Of a stretch of 60,465 bases of DNA, positions 8,051-16,538 are shown piece after piece. The position numbers and the translations under genes are program-made. The DNA is from an uncultured Alistipes sp. Lineage in GTDB: Bacteria > Bacteroidota > Bacteroidia > Bacteroidales > Rikenellaceae. The notes under the pieces were generated by a model that was given only the letters and a program-made list of their open reading frames with translations, was not told the DNA's origin and made no database searches. Where the stretch lies: NCBI GenBank assembly GCA_949285535.1, contig CASDZP010000018.1:1-60465 (forward strand), read 5' to 3'. Positions within the stretch are counted from its first letter, which is position 1. Each line of letters starts with the position of its first letter.

Positions 8051-11000
8051 ATGATGGAGACCATAAAGGAGATTCTGCTTTCGGAGAAGGTGGAATATCT
8101 GTGTGCCGACAATGATTACATAGCGCTCAATGAGCTGTATCACCAGTTCTCCGATGAGCTTGTAGATGTGGGTTTCATGCCCTCGTCCGCATACGATATG
8201 CTCCTTATGCCCCATAATATTCTCGTAACGGAGCTGTATCGTTGCAAGTACGATTTCAAGATTGTCGCCGACAGCGGCGATAGAATCATACCTCAGCTGA
8301 TGCCCACTTTGGAGGGTGTTGACAGGGAGCGCGCGCGTCTTGTCAACGCTTCCGTCTATTCGTTGACCCTTTCGCTCGCCATTCTGAAAGATGCACCCGA
8401 GCTTTACGCCTCCTATTCACGTAAAGACGCTCTGCTGTTCGGTCTCGACAGCTTTTTGTCGATGGGTAAAAGCGGTATCGACAAGCTCATAAAAGGGAAA
8501 TACATCAACAGTCCTGACGTGGCTCGATGCTATGCCGCAATCAACTCATTGAGGGTAAACTATACCGTCGGTATCGAATCGGCAGGTAAATATTCTTCTC
8601 TGCCTGATAACGGGGAAGAGGTCGATTCAAACGGATGGTATCCGATACACAAACTCGCGGCAAGCGGGGATACCGACACTTTCATTGAGCTATCTCGCAA
8701 AGAGAATTCGCATATTGGCGACAGAGTGAGAGACGGCCGTTCCGTTTTACACATAGCAGTCCAAAACGGTCATTTTGACATTGTTCGTTATCTTGTCGAA
8801 GAGACAGGATTCAATGTGGATGTCAGAGAGAAGACCCTCTCCAAGACACCTCTCGACAGAGCCATTGACAATGACGACTACCGCATGGCTTCCTACCTTA
8901 TGGCTCATGGTGCAAGCTGTGGCGGAAATTCTCAAAAACCTATATTTTATGCGGCGGAGCATGACAGCGAATCGTGCGTGCGCCATTTTGTGGAGAGCGG
9001 AGCTTACGGAATAGATGAAAAAGATATTGACGGTAACACGCCGTTGGTTTACGCGCTTGCGGGTGATGCGGGCGATGTTGTACGTTATCTCGTTTCCGCA
9101 GGGGCAACCGTCGATATGGAGTGCAATACGGGCGAGACACTCGTTGAGCTTGCAATAGACGGCGGTGATTTGAGCATAGTGCGTCTTATCGTGTCGGAGA
9201 TATCTCCTTCGCTTGAACAGTTCAAGAAAATATGCGCCTATGCCACGAAAAAGGCTACGGCACACAAACATCATCCGAATAAAAAATCATCGGCTGATGT
9301 GGCAAAATATCTGAACAATCTGTATAAAAGCGCTTACGGAAGCCTTAAAAAAGCTCCCGCCAAATCTTCCGCTGTTAAAAATGCGGACAAGGAGCAGTCA
9401 ACTGATAATAAAACAGCCGTTTCAGACGGCGTGCATGGTACGGATGAACAAGAGGTTCTGATAACTTCGGAAATTGTCGGAAAAGATGTAGCCGTTGAGA
9501 GCGTGGCGACAGAAATGGTGTCGGAAGAGAAGCATGTTCATATTGTTGACGGGCTTCCGACGACAAATGAAAGTACTGATGCAGAGATTGTCGAGACGGG
9601 AAAAGCAGATGAAAAGGTTCCCGAAAAAGAGGTAAATGAACCTCTTGAGGATAAAGAACCTCAAGAGGTCGCCTATATGCCAAATGATGCCGATGTATCC
9701 GAGACGGATGACGCTATTCATGCTAAAGAATCGGAATCGTTTGAATTAAAGGAGTCCACTGAATTACAGGAATCTACCGAAGTACAAGAATCTACTGAAG
9801 TACAAGAGCTTGTCGAATTACAAAAATCGACAGAATCACAAGAATCGATTGAATCACAAGAATCTATTGAGGTTAAAGATGTAGTCGATGTAGCGGGATC
9901 TGATGAAATAGCGGTAGAAACTGCGGAACATGAGTCTGTTGTTGATAGTGATGTCGCATCGGAACATGAGGCGGTAACCGAACAGGAGGATAAAGAACTT
10001 TTATCCATACAGAAATCTGTATCCGTACAGGAAACTCTGTCAAATGAGATTGATGATGTTCAGAATACGGTTATTATAAGTGATGTTGAGGCGGAATCGG
10101 ATACTGACACGGTTGCTGAATCGGAACCAAACGAAACGGTATCTGAAAACATACATGCTTCTGATGAATCTGAAAATGATGTTCCGAGTAGGACAGATTT
10201 TGTCGGAGATACAGCTTTAGTCGATGATGACGGTTCAGTTGTCGTAAACGAAGAGCCTGCTTTTGATTTGCATGAATCGAAAGACGAAAATACGGTTGAC
10301 ATATCGTCAAAAGATAAAGGCAATAAGGATGTCTATGACGGTAGCGTGTCTGTTTCGGAGCAATCTCGAAAAGAGCAGAACGAAAACAATGGTTCGGCTG
10401 TAAACGATGAGTTCATAATCCCCGAAATGGTTTCGGTTTCGGATGATTCCATGGTTGTCGAATTGTCTGAACATTCGGATTTGCTTTCCGACTCTCCCGT
10501 GTTCAACGAGACGATTGCAGGGGCAGAGGATGAGAATATCTTGTCGACAGACGGATTTGTCGTATGCGATGTGTGTGGCGACACCTCTGATGCAGATAAT
10601 TCCGATGCGGGCAGAGAATCGATAGCCGCTGTCGAATCGGATTCAGATAAAGATATATTTGAAGAATCTGAAAATAAAAACGCCGAATTGGAGTTGTCGG
10701 AAACCGTAACGACTATTGAAACAGATTCCGTTGATGATGTTTATGTCGAGGATGTTCCGAAAGATGTCGAACTGTCGAATAATGTCGAATCGACGAAAAA
10801 TGTCGAATTGACGACAAAACTTGTCGAAGAGACAAAGCCTGTCAAGGAGACGGAATTGTCAGAGACGGACGGAAATGCGGTAAATACAGATGTTGAGGCT
10901 AATGTCGGTTTTGTTGATTCGTCCAAAGATGACGATGCCCCGTTTTACGGCTCTTTCGTTACCGAAGATTCGGAACCTGAGGTTGCCGCTGACGGTGTGG

Positions 11001-12124
11001 TGATTGACTCGGAAAAGTTGGATGCCGCTGCCGAGATAGACGCCGTTTCGATGCCCTCAGCGGATGAATACAAGGAGACGGAACAAGAAGAAGCGGTTGT
11101 CTTAACTGAAAATACCGTAACAGAATCGAAGCAGGAGAGCCTTGCCGCTCAAGAACAAGCGGTAGATTTTGAGCAAGCTGTCGATGTGGAACAAGTCGTT
11201 GATAGCGGGCGTGAGGCTGACGATAAAAAGGTTGTGGATGCAGATGTCGAAGATGTCCGAATCGACAACCGAATGGAAGAGAACAGACGCAGGTCGATGT
11301 CTCCTTTTGAACTGATTGAAAACGGATATGCGGATGATTTGCATAAGCTGTTGTCTGTACGTCGTTCAATGGTCGATTTGAGAGATTCGGAGGACAGAAC
11401 GCTTCTCATGCGGGCATGTGATTCGGGTAATGCCGATATTGTCAGAATGTTGATAGATATGGGTGCCGATGTCAATAAATCCGACAACACATACGGCAAG
11501 GTGGCTCGCTTGCTCTTTTATCCGTGTGGCGTGACCCCTCTGCATATAGCCGTTTCTCGGGAAGATGTTTCCGTTGTCGGGATGTTGGTTGAGGCAGGTG
11601 CCGATGTCAATGTTTCCGATTATAATCATATTACCCCTTTGCATATCGCGGCGGAGAAGGGAAACGTGGAGCTGGTGCACTCGCTGGTTGAGCACGGCGC
11701 GCGTCTTCTGTCGAGAGATGATTTGGGTAGGGAACCTTTATATATGGCTGTCGGACGGGGAAATGGACGTCTGGTCGATTACATGATAAAAAAAGGTGCC
11801 AATGTGAATTGCGCGACAAATGACGGAAGCACTCCGCTTCACAGGGCTGTCGCTCTCGGACTTGTAGAGATTGTCAAGATACTGATTTCTGCTGGTGCCG
11901 ATATAGACAGCTGCGACGACGAATATCGCAATCCCTTGCATATCGCCGTCAAAGGCGGATTCAGGGATATTGCCAAAATTTGTCTTTCAAAAGGTGCCGA
12001 TACGCTCGCTCTCGACATATTCGACAAGACACCTGCCGATTATGCCGCCGAATCAAAGGACAAGGCGATGTGCGAACTGTTCAAAAAGCCCAAATATCAG
12101 AATCGCAAGAATCACTCTTTTTAA
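8051..12124 (+). CDS. Giant ankyrin-repeat protein with acidic linker
   Basis: 1357 aa, no signal peptide, start at ATG 8051 (or 8054). Residues 1-190 form a helical domain I do not recognise. Ankyrin repeats follow at about 194-390 (e.g. DGRSVLHIAVQNGHFDIVRYL). Residues about 440-1070 are a very acidic low-complexity linker, rich in Glu, Asp, Ser and Val, with six-residue QESTEV-type repeats. A second ankyrin block of about eight repeats fills 1085-1345 (TPLHIAAEKGNVELVHSLVEHGA and similar). The two folded blocks joined by a long flexible acidic spacer suggest a scaffold. Followed by a terminator and then the vWA and WG-repeat genes. Function unknown; cytosolic by sequence. Confidence 0.88.
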   Translation: MMETIKEILLSEKVEYLCADNDYIALNELYHQFSDELVDVGFMPSSAYDMLLMPHNILVTELYRCKYDFKIVADSGDRIIPQLMPTLEGVDRERARLVNASVYSLTLSLAILKDAPELYASYSRKDALLFGLDSFLSMGKSGIDKLIKGKYINSPDVARCYAAINSLRVNYTVGIESAGKYSSLPDNGEEVDSNGWYPIHKLAASGDTDTFIELSRKENSHIGDRVRDGRSVLHIAVQNGHFDIVRYLVEETGFNVDVREKTLSKTPLDRAIDNDDYRMASYLMAHGASCGGNSQKPIFYAAEHDSESCVRHFVESGAYGIDEKDIDGNTPLVYALAGDAGDVVRYLVSAGATVDMECNTGETLVELAIDGGDLSIVRLIVSEISPSLEQFKKICAYATKKATAHKHHPNKKSSADVAKYLNNLYKSAYGSLKKAPAKSSAVKNADKEQSTDNKTAVSDGVHGTDEQEVLITSEIVGKDVAVESVATEMVSEEKHVHIVDGLPTTNESTDAEIVETGKADEKVPEKEVNEPLEDKEPQEVAYMPNDADVSETDDAIHAKESESFELKESTELQESTEVQESTEVQELVELQKSTESQESIESQESIEVKDVVDVAGSDEIAVETAEHESVVDSDVASEHEAVTEQEDKELLSIQKSVSVQETLSNEIDDVQNTVIISDVEAESDTDTVAESEPNETVSENIHASDESENDVPSRTDFVGDTALVDDDGSVVVNEEPAFDLHESKDENTVDISSKDKGNKDVYDGSVSVSEQSRKEQNENNGSAVNDEFIIPEMVSVSDDSMVVELSEHSDLLSDSPVFNETIAGAEDENILSTDGFVVCDVCGDTSDADNSDAGRESIAAVESDSDKDIFEESENKNAELELSETVTTIETDSVDDVYVEDVPKDVELSNNVESTKNVELTTKLVEETKPVKETELSETDGNAVNTDVEANVGFVDSSKDDDAPFYGSFVTEDSEPEVAADGVVIDSEKLDAAAEIDAVSMPSADEYKETEQEEAVVLTENTVTESKQESLAAQEQAVDFEQAVDVEQVVDSGREADDKKVVDADVEDVRIDNRMEENRRRSMSPFELIENGYADDLHKLLSVRRSMVDLRDSEDRTLLMRACDSGNADIVRMLIDMGADVNKSDNTYGKVARLLFYPCGVTPLHIAVSREDVSVVGMLVEAGADVNVSDYNHITPLHIAAEKGNVELVHSLVEHGARLLSRDDLGREPLYMAVGRGNGRLVDYMIKKGANVNCATNDGSTPLHRAVALGLVEIVKILISAGADIDSCDDEYRNPLHIAVKGGFRDIAKICLSKGADTLALDIFDKTPADYAAESKDKAMCELFKKPKYQNRKNHSF
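9750..9874 (+). repeat. 18-bp tandem repeats in the ankyrin gene linker
   Basis: About seven imperfect 18-bp units of the type CAAGAATCTACTGAAGTA encode six-residue units such as QESTEV, QESTEL and QESIES. Such repeats can change number by slippage while keeping frame, so linker length may vary between strains. Confidence 0.8.
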
Positions 12125-12141
12125 TGTCCGGTTAAATCATG

Positions 12142-12176
12142 AAAGACGACGCTCATTACGGGTGTCGTCTTTTAAT
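12142..12176 (+). terminator. Terminator of the ankyrin gene
   Basis: AAAGACGAC, a 13-base loop, and GTCGTCTTT followed by TTAA form a 9-bp stem with a short T run 17 bases after the stop codon. Confidence 0.7.
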
Positions 12177-12285
12177 GTATTGGAGGTAAGTGTGTTATTC
12201 CGTTTTTTGTTGTTTCGATGACGAAAAACGTGGTTGCTGTCTGAAAAGATAAAACGACAATAAGTGATTTTAATCAAAAAAGATT

Positions 12286-12564
12286 TATATTTGTATAGAC
12301 GAAGCATCGGCGGTGCGATACCGTCGTATGGTTCTGTTGCTGTTGACAACTGTCGTGCGTGTGTTTTTTAATGCGCTGTTTTGACATCCGTTTCAAACGG
12401 TGTCTTGTCTCGGTTGTCTGCGACACCTCCCGTTTGACGGGTATCCTGCCTCAATAATAAGGCGAAAGGGAACTGCGTTTTTTGATTCGGTCTCATCTGT
12501 TTTTCGTGTTTGCGATAATATGTGAGACTCGGATGTTGTTTTGTCGAACCCAAATTCACAGAAG
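12286..12564 (+). promoter_or_regulatory. Promoter and long leader of the vWA/WG operon
   Basis: TATATTTG at 12286-12293 fits the -7 consensus; -33 is weak. This would give a leader of about 265 bases before ATG 12565, unusual here where most leaders are under 40 bases. The leader holds two small hairpins, CCGTTTCAAACGG (about 12388-12400) and CCCGT-TTG-ACGGG (about 12428-12440). I do not recognise a riboswitch class. Confidence 0.45.
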
Positions 12565-13410
12565 ATGAACGGATACGATAAACCGATTACGCGAAAAGAC
12601 CCGTCCATGTTTTTGTTCATGCTCGACTGTTCCACCAGCATGAGCGAGCCGATAGAGTATAACGGTGTGGAGATGACCAAAAGCGACGCTTTGAGCCGAA
12701 TAATAAACATAACTCTCGAAGAGATAAAGTCGCGTTGTCGCAGAGAAGAGGGCTTTTATGACTATTTTCATATCGCGGTAATCGGTTATGGCGACGATAC
12801 GGTGGAGTCGATGCTCGACTATGTCATTCCCGACAAACAGGTAATTCCAATCAGTGAACTCGCCCACGCTGACATTCCGTCTGTCACATACGAGTCGCTG
12901 CGTACATACGAAGGACGCATAATAGCCTCTCATATAACTCTTCCCGAATCGGTGAGACCGCAGGCGGCGGGAAACACGCCGATGGGTGCCGCTTTCAAAC
13001 ATGTCCGTTCCATTGTGGAGAGGTGGGTTTCCGCGCATGGCGACTCTTTCCCTCCCGTAATCTTCAATATTACTGACGGAGAGTGTACCGATGTGACCGA
13101 CGGAGTACTGCTGTCCATGGCGGAGCGATTGAAGTCGTTGCACACCTCCGCGGGTAATGTGTTGCTGTTTAATGTCCACCTGACCAACGACCGTACAAAC
13201 AAGGGTATCCTCTTTCCGAAGCGCAGAGACATGGAGATGCTTGAAGACAGGCGTGCGTCACTCCTTTATGAGATGTCGAGCGACCTGCCGGAGGCTTTTG
13301 CCGTCTCCGATTCGCTCAAGGGGGCGAAAGCGATGGCGTACAATACCTCGATGTCCGAGCTGGTGAAGATGATAAACATAGGTTCCATAAGCATAAACAA
13401 GATTCAGTAA
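12565..13410 (+). CDS. von Willebrand factor A domain protein (TerY-like)
   Basis: 281 aa from ATG 12565; an upstream in-frame TTG exists but the ATG is preferred. A single vWA fold with an intact metal site: DCSTS (Asp21, Ser23, Ser25), the Thr of NTPMG and the Asp of NITDGE. No signal peptide or membrane helix, so it is a cytosolic vWA protein like TerY rather than a surface adhesin. It ends in a stop overlapping the next gene's ATG by one base (TAATG), so the two are translationally coupled. Known cytosolic vWA proteins bind partners in a Mg-dependent manner, often with kinases and phosphatases. Its exact role here is not known. Confidence 0.85.
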   Translation: MNGYDKPITRKDPSMFLFMLDCSTSMSEPIEYNGVEMTKSDALSRIINITLEEIKSRCRREEGFYDYFHIAVIGYGDDTVESMLDYVIPDKQVIPISELAHADIPSVTYESLRTYEGRIIASHITLPESVRPQAAGNTPMGAAFKHVRSIVERWVSAHGDSFPPVIFNITDGECTDVTDGVLLSMAERLKSLHTSAGNVLLFNVHLTNDRTNKGILFPKRRDMEMLEDRRASLLYEMSSDLPEAFAVSDSLKGAKAMAYNTSMSELVKMINIGSISINKIQ

Positions 13411-14630
13411 TGGCGAAGCAGCGTTCCACATTCACCTCTCTGAAAGAGGCCTTGACGATGAAGAGTCTTAACCCGTCTGTCGGCGAGGTTGAGGATTTTT
13501 CCAATTCGGGGATAATGAGAGACGATTATGTCACTGACCGTTTCTCTGTCACTTTTGCAGCCGATGTCGATAACGATGCCTCACCGCTTGTAAGAGTGGT
13601 TCTTGAACCGTCGGACTCACGTGCCCGTAAGCTTATCGACGATGTCACCCTTATGCAGAGGTCGGGTTCGCTGTTTACATCCGTACGTCTGTTTACAGAC
13701 GGGATAAAGGTTGTTGACGCGCTCTCGGGTGTCTTCGGGGTTGATGCGGTTCTCTTCGGTCGTGGTCGCGGTATCGATTTCGACGATTGGACAGAGGGGC
13801 GTCTGTCGCTGTCGCCCGAACTATCGGCACGTATCGTCAGAAACATAGCGTCGCTGTACAGACGACTGAAAGCCTTTGACATAAAGGTATCGCCTTGCAG
13901 ACTATTTGTCGCGACGGACGGCAGAGTGTCGGTAGATGCCATGCGCAGCGTTATCGTTACAGACGCCGAAACCGATATGTCGCCTCTCAAAAAGGCGGCA
14001 GGTATGGCTGGAATATGTTGCGGGGATATTCTGTCAATGGCTGAACATGTAGATGAGACCATGTTCGGCGGGGGAGTGTGTCGTCAGCGCATAAACTGCC
14101 ATGACGACAGAGAACGTTATGAGATTTTATGCCATGACGCACCCGAAAACCGTTTTCCCGTTAGGGATAATATGACAGGTCGGGTCGGCTATTGCGATGA
14201 GGATGGATTTATCGTGATAGAACCGCTTTACGAGGAGTTCGGATTGTTCGACGAGGGGCTGTCGGTTGTATCGCGTGCAGGTAAATCGGGCGTCATAGAC
14301 CGTTACGGTGATGTGCGTGTCTGCTTCGATTATGATGAACTCGACTATGACAGCTCTTCAATGACCATTGTAGCGTCTGTCGATAATTGTTATATCCTGC
14401 TGTCGAGAAACGGGCGCCGATTGTCTAAACCCTATCTGAAAATAGGGGCTTTCAAGCTCGGCAGGGCAGTGGTATGCGCTCTTGATGGTCGTTACGGTTA
14501 TATCGACAATTCGGGTGAGGAGGTGATTCCTGCGTCGTTCGATGCTGCATATCCGTTTGATGACAATCTCGCCGTGGTGGAAAGAAACGGACAACGGTTC
14601 AGAATAGATGTCGATGGTAATCTTTTTTAG
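13410..14630 (+). CDS. Pseudokinase-like domain plus WG repeats
   Basis: 406 aa, coupled to the vWA gene. Residues about 250-406 contain WG (KWG) beta repeats, for example GRVGYCDEDGFIVIEPLYEE and YGYIDNSGEEVIPASFDA. Residues about 45-225 resemble a degenerate protein kinase: an alpha-C-like helix (SRARKLIDDV), a hinge-like FGRGRGIDFDDW, and FDIKVSPCRLFVATDGRVSV at about 156-175 standing where HRDLKPsNilv would be. The catalytic Asp-x-Lys-x-x-Asn pattern is not intact and no DFG is seen, so it would be inactive or highly divergent. The kinase reading is inference; the WG repeats are directly visible. Confidence 0.75.
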   Translation: MAKQRSTFTSLKEALTMKSLNPSVGEVEDFSNSGIMRDDYVTDRFSVTFAADVDNDASPLVRVVLEPSDSRARKLIDDVTLMQRSGSLFTSVRLFTDGIKVVDALSGVFGVDAVLFGRGRGIDFDDWTEGRLSLSPELSARIVRNIASLYRRLKAFDIKVSPCRLFVATDGRVSVDAMRSVIVTDAETDMSPLKKAAGMAGICCGDILSMAEHVDETMFGGGVCRQRINCHDDRERYEILCHDAPENRFPVRDNMTGRVGYCDEDGFIVIEPLYEEFGLFDEGLSVVSRAGKSGVIDRYGDVRVCFDYDELDYDSSSMTIVASVDNCYILLSRNGRRLSKPYLKIGAFKLGRAVVCALDGRYGYIDNSGEEVIPASFDAAYPFDDNLAVVERNGQRFRIDVDGNLF

Positions 14631-14652
14631 CATGCGCGGACATGCGTCACAT

Positions 14653-14680
14653 GAAAAGAGAACGGTTAACGTCTCTTCTT
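14653..14680. terminator. Possible shared terminator between convergent genes
   Basis: AAGAGAACG and CGTCTCTT form an imperfect hairpin around the convergent ends of the WG-repeat and acetyltransferase genes, overlapping the latter's stop codon. Short and bulged, so only a weak call. Confidence 0.35.
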
Positions 14681-15115
14681 CATTACATAGTTTGTCAGTA
14701 ACACTCCGTCTATTTCGACCTCCTGACTTTTTATTACATTGTAACCGCGTCGCTCGAAGAAAGGTCTTGCCGTTATGGACGCGTTTACCAGAAATGACCC
14801 GCACTCTGTTTCGCTTTCGAGCCTGTCGCATATCGCTGTGGCTATGCCCATGCCTTGAAAATCCTTATGGACGAAAAGCCTGTCCAGATATCCATTTTCG
14901 TCCATGTCTCCGAATCCTGTAATCATCCCGTTTTCAACGGCGACATAGGTCAGATGCTTTTGCAGAGAAACACTCCAACGTGTCGGTTCAGCTCTGTTCG
15001 CCCATGCTTCGACCTGATTTTGAGCATAATCTTTTCTGTTTACGCAAAGGACGGTCTCTTTGAAGAGAGCGATAATCTCCTCCAAATCATCATGACGATA
15101 TTTTCTTATCTCCAT
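14666..15115 (-). CDS. GNAT family N-acetyltransferase
   Basis: 149 aa, a complete GNAT fold. The acetyl-CoA binding segment is visible as YLDRLFVHKDFQGMGIATAI, with the Q-x-x-G-x-G/A motif as QGMGIA, and the C-terminal RPFFERRGYNVI strand-helix is typical. It transfers an acetyl group to an unknown amine acceptor in the cytosol. It has its own strong promoter and stands alone, convergent with the WG-repeat gene. Confidence 0.9.
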   Translation of the reverse strand: MEIRKYRHDDLEEIIALFKETVLCVNRKDYAQNQVEAWANRAEPTRWSVSLQKHLTYVAVENGMITGFGDMDENGYLDRLFVHKDFQGMGIATAICDRLESETECGSFLVNASITARPFFERRGYNVIKSQEVEIDGVLLTNYVMKKRR

Positions 15116-15138
15116 GGCGGCTTGTGATGTTGTTTTGC

Positions 15139-15169
15139 CAAAAATAACCTGTTATCCGTAAAAACGCAA
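15139..15169 (-). promoter_or_regulatory. Promoter of the GNAT gene
   Basis: Minus strand: -33 TTG (15167-15169), 20-base spacer, -7 TATTTTTG (15139-15146). Predicted transcription start near 15133, 18 bases before the ATG. Confidence 0.7.
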
Positions 15170-15256
15170 AAATGAGAGGCGAATAACTGTCCGTATAATT
15201 GCCTTCCGCTAACCGTAAAATTGCATCACGTTTGTGTAGTAGTGTCATTAAATAAA

Positions 15257-15283
15257 AAACGGCTCAATATTTTGAGCCGTTTC
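15257..15283 (-). terminator. Terminator of the FimB/Mfa2-like gene
   Basis: AAACGGCTCA and its complement TGAGCCGTTT form a 10-bp stem with a T-rich tail on the minus strand, 18 bases after the stop codon. Confidence 0.8.
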
Positions 15284-15300
15284 AATCTTTGTCTTTACTT

Positions 15301-16266
15301 TTAGTTAAGTATCGGGAAGTCTATCGTTTGATTCTCTTCGTTCCAGTTGGTTATCGAGAAATCTCCTGTCTGGTCGCCTGCCACAATCTTGCCGATTACT
15401 ATGTTGACGGTCATCATGGTGTTTGGAGCGAGTGCATCTTTAAGATTCTGCGAGAGTGTGTGAACGGAACCGTCCTTGAAGGTGACTACAAGTTCCATAA
15501 GCGGTGACGGAGCCGAGGGGAACATCATTACGGTGGCATTGCTCATTGTAGTGCTGTCAGCCGATCTGGTCAGACCGAATTTGACCGTTTTTGTCATGTT
15601 TTCGGGTTCTGCGGTGTAGAAGTTAAGTTTTTCGGCGATTCCGTTTATCTTTATCGACATGTCCGCTATGCTGGAGTCGAAAATGCTGTTGTCCGCCTGT
15701 TTTACGATTACTTTCATCCCGACACCTACTCTTGTCAGAGATGCCTGAAGAGGCTCTTCTCCAATCTTTACGCTGTTGAGCGCATAGACAAGGTCGTATG
15801 TCGGCATATAGGTACCGTCTTGGTTTGCTCTTAGTTTGAAGTATAGTTCAGACATGTCAACGCCGTTGGTTATGCCCGGCACGTTTATCGCGGGAGAGTT
15901 GTCTATCGGGTCGTCGTGTTTGGGCGTTCCCCAATATATCATGTTGTATTCGCCTGCGGGAACGCTGATTTCACGGTTGTATTCGCCGAACACACTGCCT
16001 CTTACGATTGTGTAATAGCCGTTGAACACCGTCAGCTTGCCGTTGACATAGTTGCCGTAATATGTTGAACTGTTATTCACGCACGGATAAGCCTCGAGTA
16101 TCCCCGTAAACGGATTGTCGTTCAGCGGATCGGCTATCCTTGCCACTATTTCCGGAGTCACGAGCGCCGGAGTCTCTCCGGATTCACCGTCCATATATAA
16201 GTTTACCTTTGAGCATCCGCTTCCTATCAGCAGAATGGATAATGCTCCGATTAAATAGTTTTTCAT
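15301..16266 (-). CDS. FimB/Mfa2-like fimbrial lipoprotein
   Basis: 321 aa with a lipoprotein signal (lipobox IGSGC, lipidated Cys at residue 18). The body is beta-rich. The end (GDFSITNWNEENQTIDFPI) has the W-x-x-x-x-x-I-x-F signature seen at the C-terminus of FimB/Mfa2-type fimbrial anchor proteins of Bacteroidales. Such proteins sit in the outer membrane and anchor or cap fimbriae built from lipoprotein subunits. No fimbrillin gene is adjacent, so this copy is an orphan; a more distant surface lipoprotein of the same superfamily is the alternative. Confidence 0.7.
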   Translation of the reverse strand: MKNYLIGALSILLIGSGCSKVNLYMDGESGETPALVTPEIVARIADPLNDNPFTGILEAYPCVNNSSTYYGNYVNGKLTVFNGYYTIVRGSVFGEYNREISVPAGEYNMIYWGTPKHDDPIDNSPAINVPGITNGVDMSELYFKLRANQDGTYMPTYDLVYALNSVKIGEEPLQASLTRVGVGMKVIVKQADNSIFDSSIADMSIKINGIAEKLNFYTAEPENMTKTVKFGLTRSADSTTMSNATVMMFPSAPSPLMELVVTFKDGSVHTLSQNLKDALAPNTMMTVNIVIGKIVAGDQTGDFSITNWNEENQTIDFPILN

Positions 16267-16480
16267 GGTTGGATTATAAAAATTGTTTCTTTGTATAAAA
16301 TAAATATGGGTTATTCTTGTTTTTTAATTAAGGTTCCATATCCTTTTGTATATGATAGAGCAACAATCATACCAACATTTACGTTGTTGTGTGTTTTTTT
16401 GACCTTGTTCCGTAATCACTTTATTATCAATCTTGTCTGTGATAATGTGATTTTATCCGCTTTTATGTGTATGAATGTTA

Positions 16481-16510
16481 TTGTAAATTTACTATAAATT
16501 ACTAAATTTG
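16481..16510 (+). promoter_or_regulatory. Promoter of the alcohol dehydrogenase gene
   Basis: -33 TTG (16481-16483), 19-base spacer, -7 TAAATTTG (16503-16510). Transcription would start near 16516, 23 bases before the ATG. Confidence 0.7.
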
Positions 16511-16538
16511 GTGAACAAAATCTTAAAATTTTTCAGAC

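Noticed and set aside
12380..12470. vWA operon leader as a cobalamin-type riboswitch
   Set aside because: Short runs such as GGGAACTGCG are reminiscent, but the conserved B12-box and core layout are not present.
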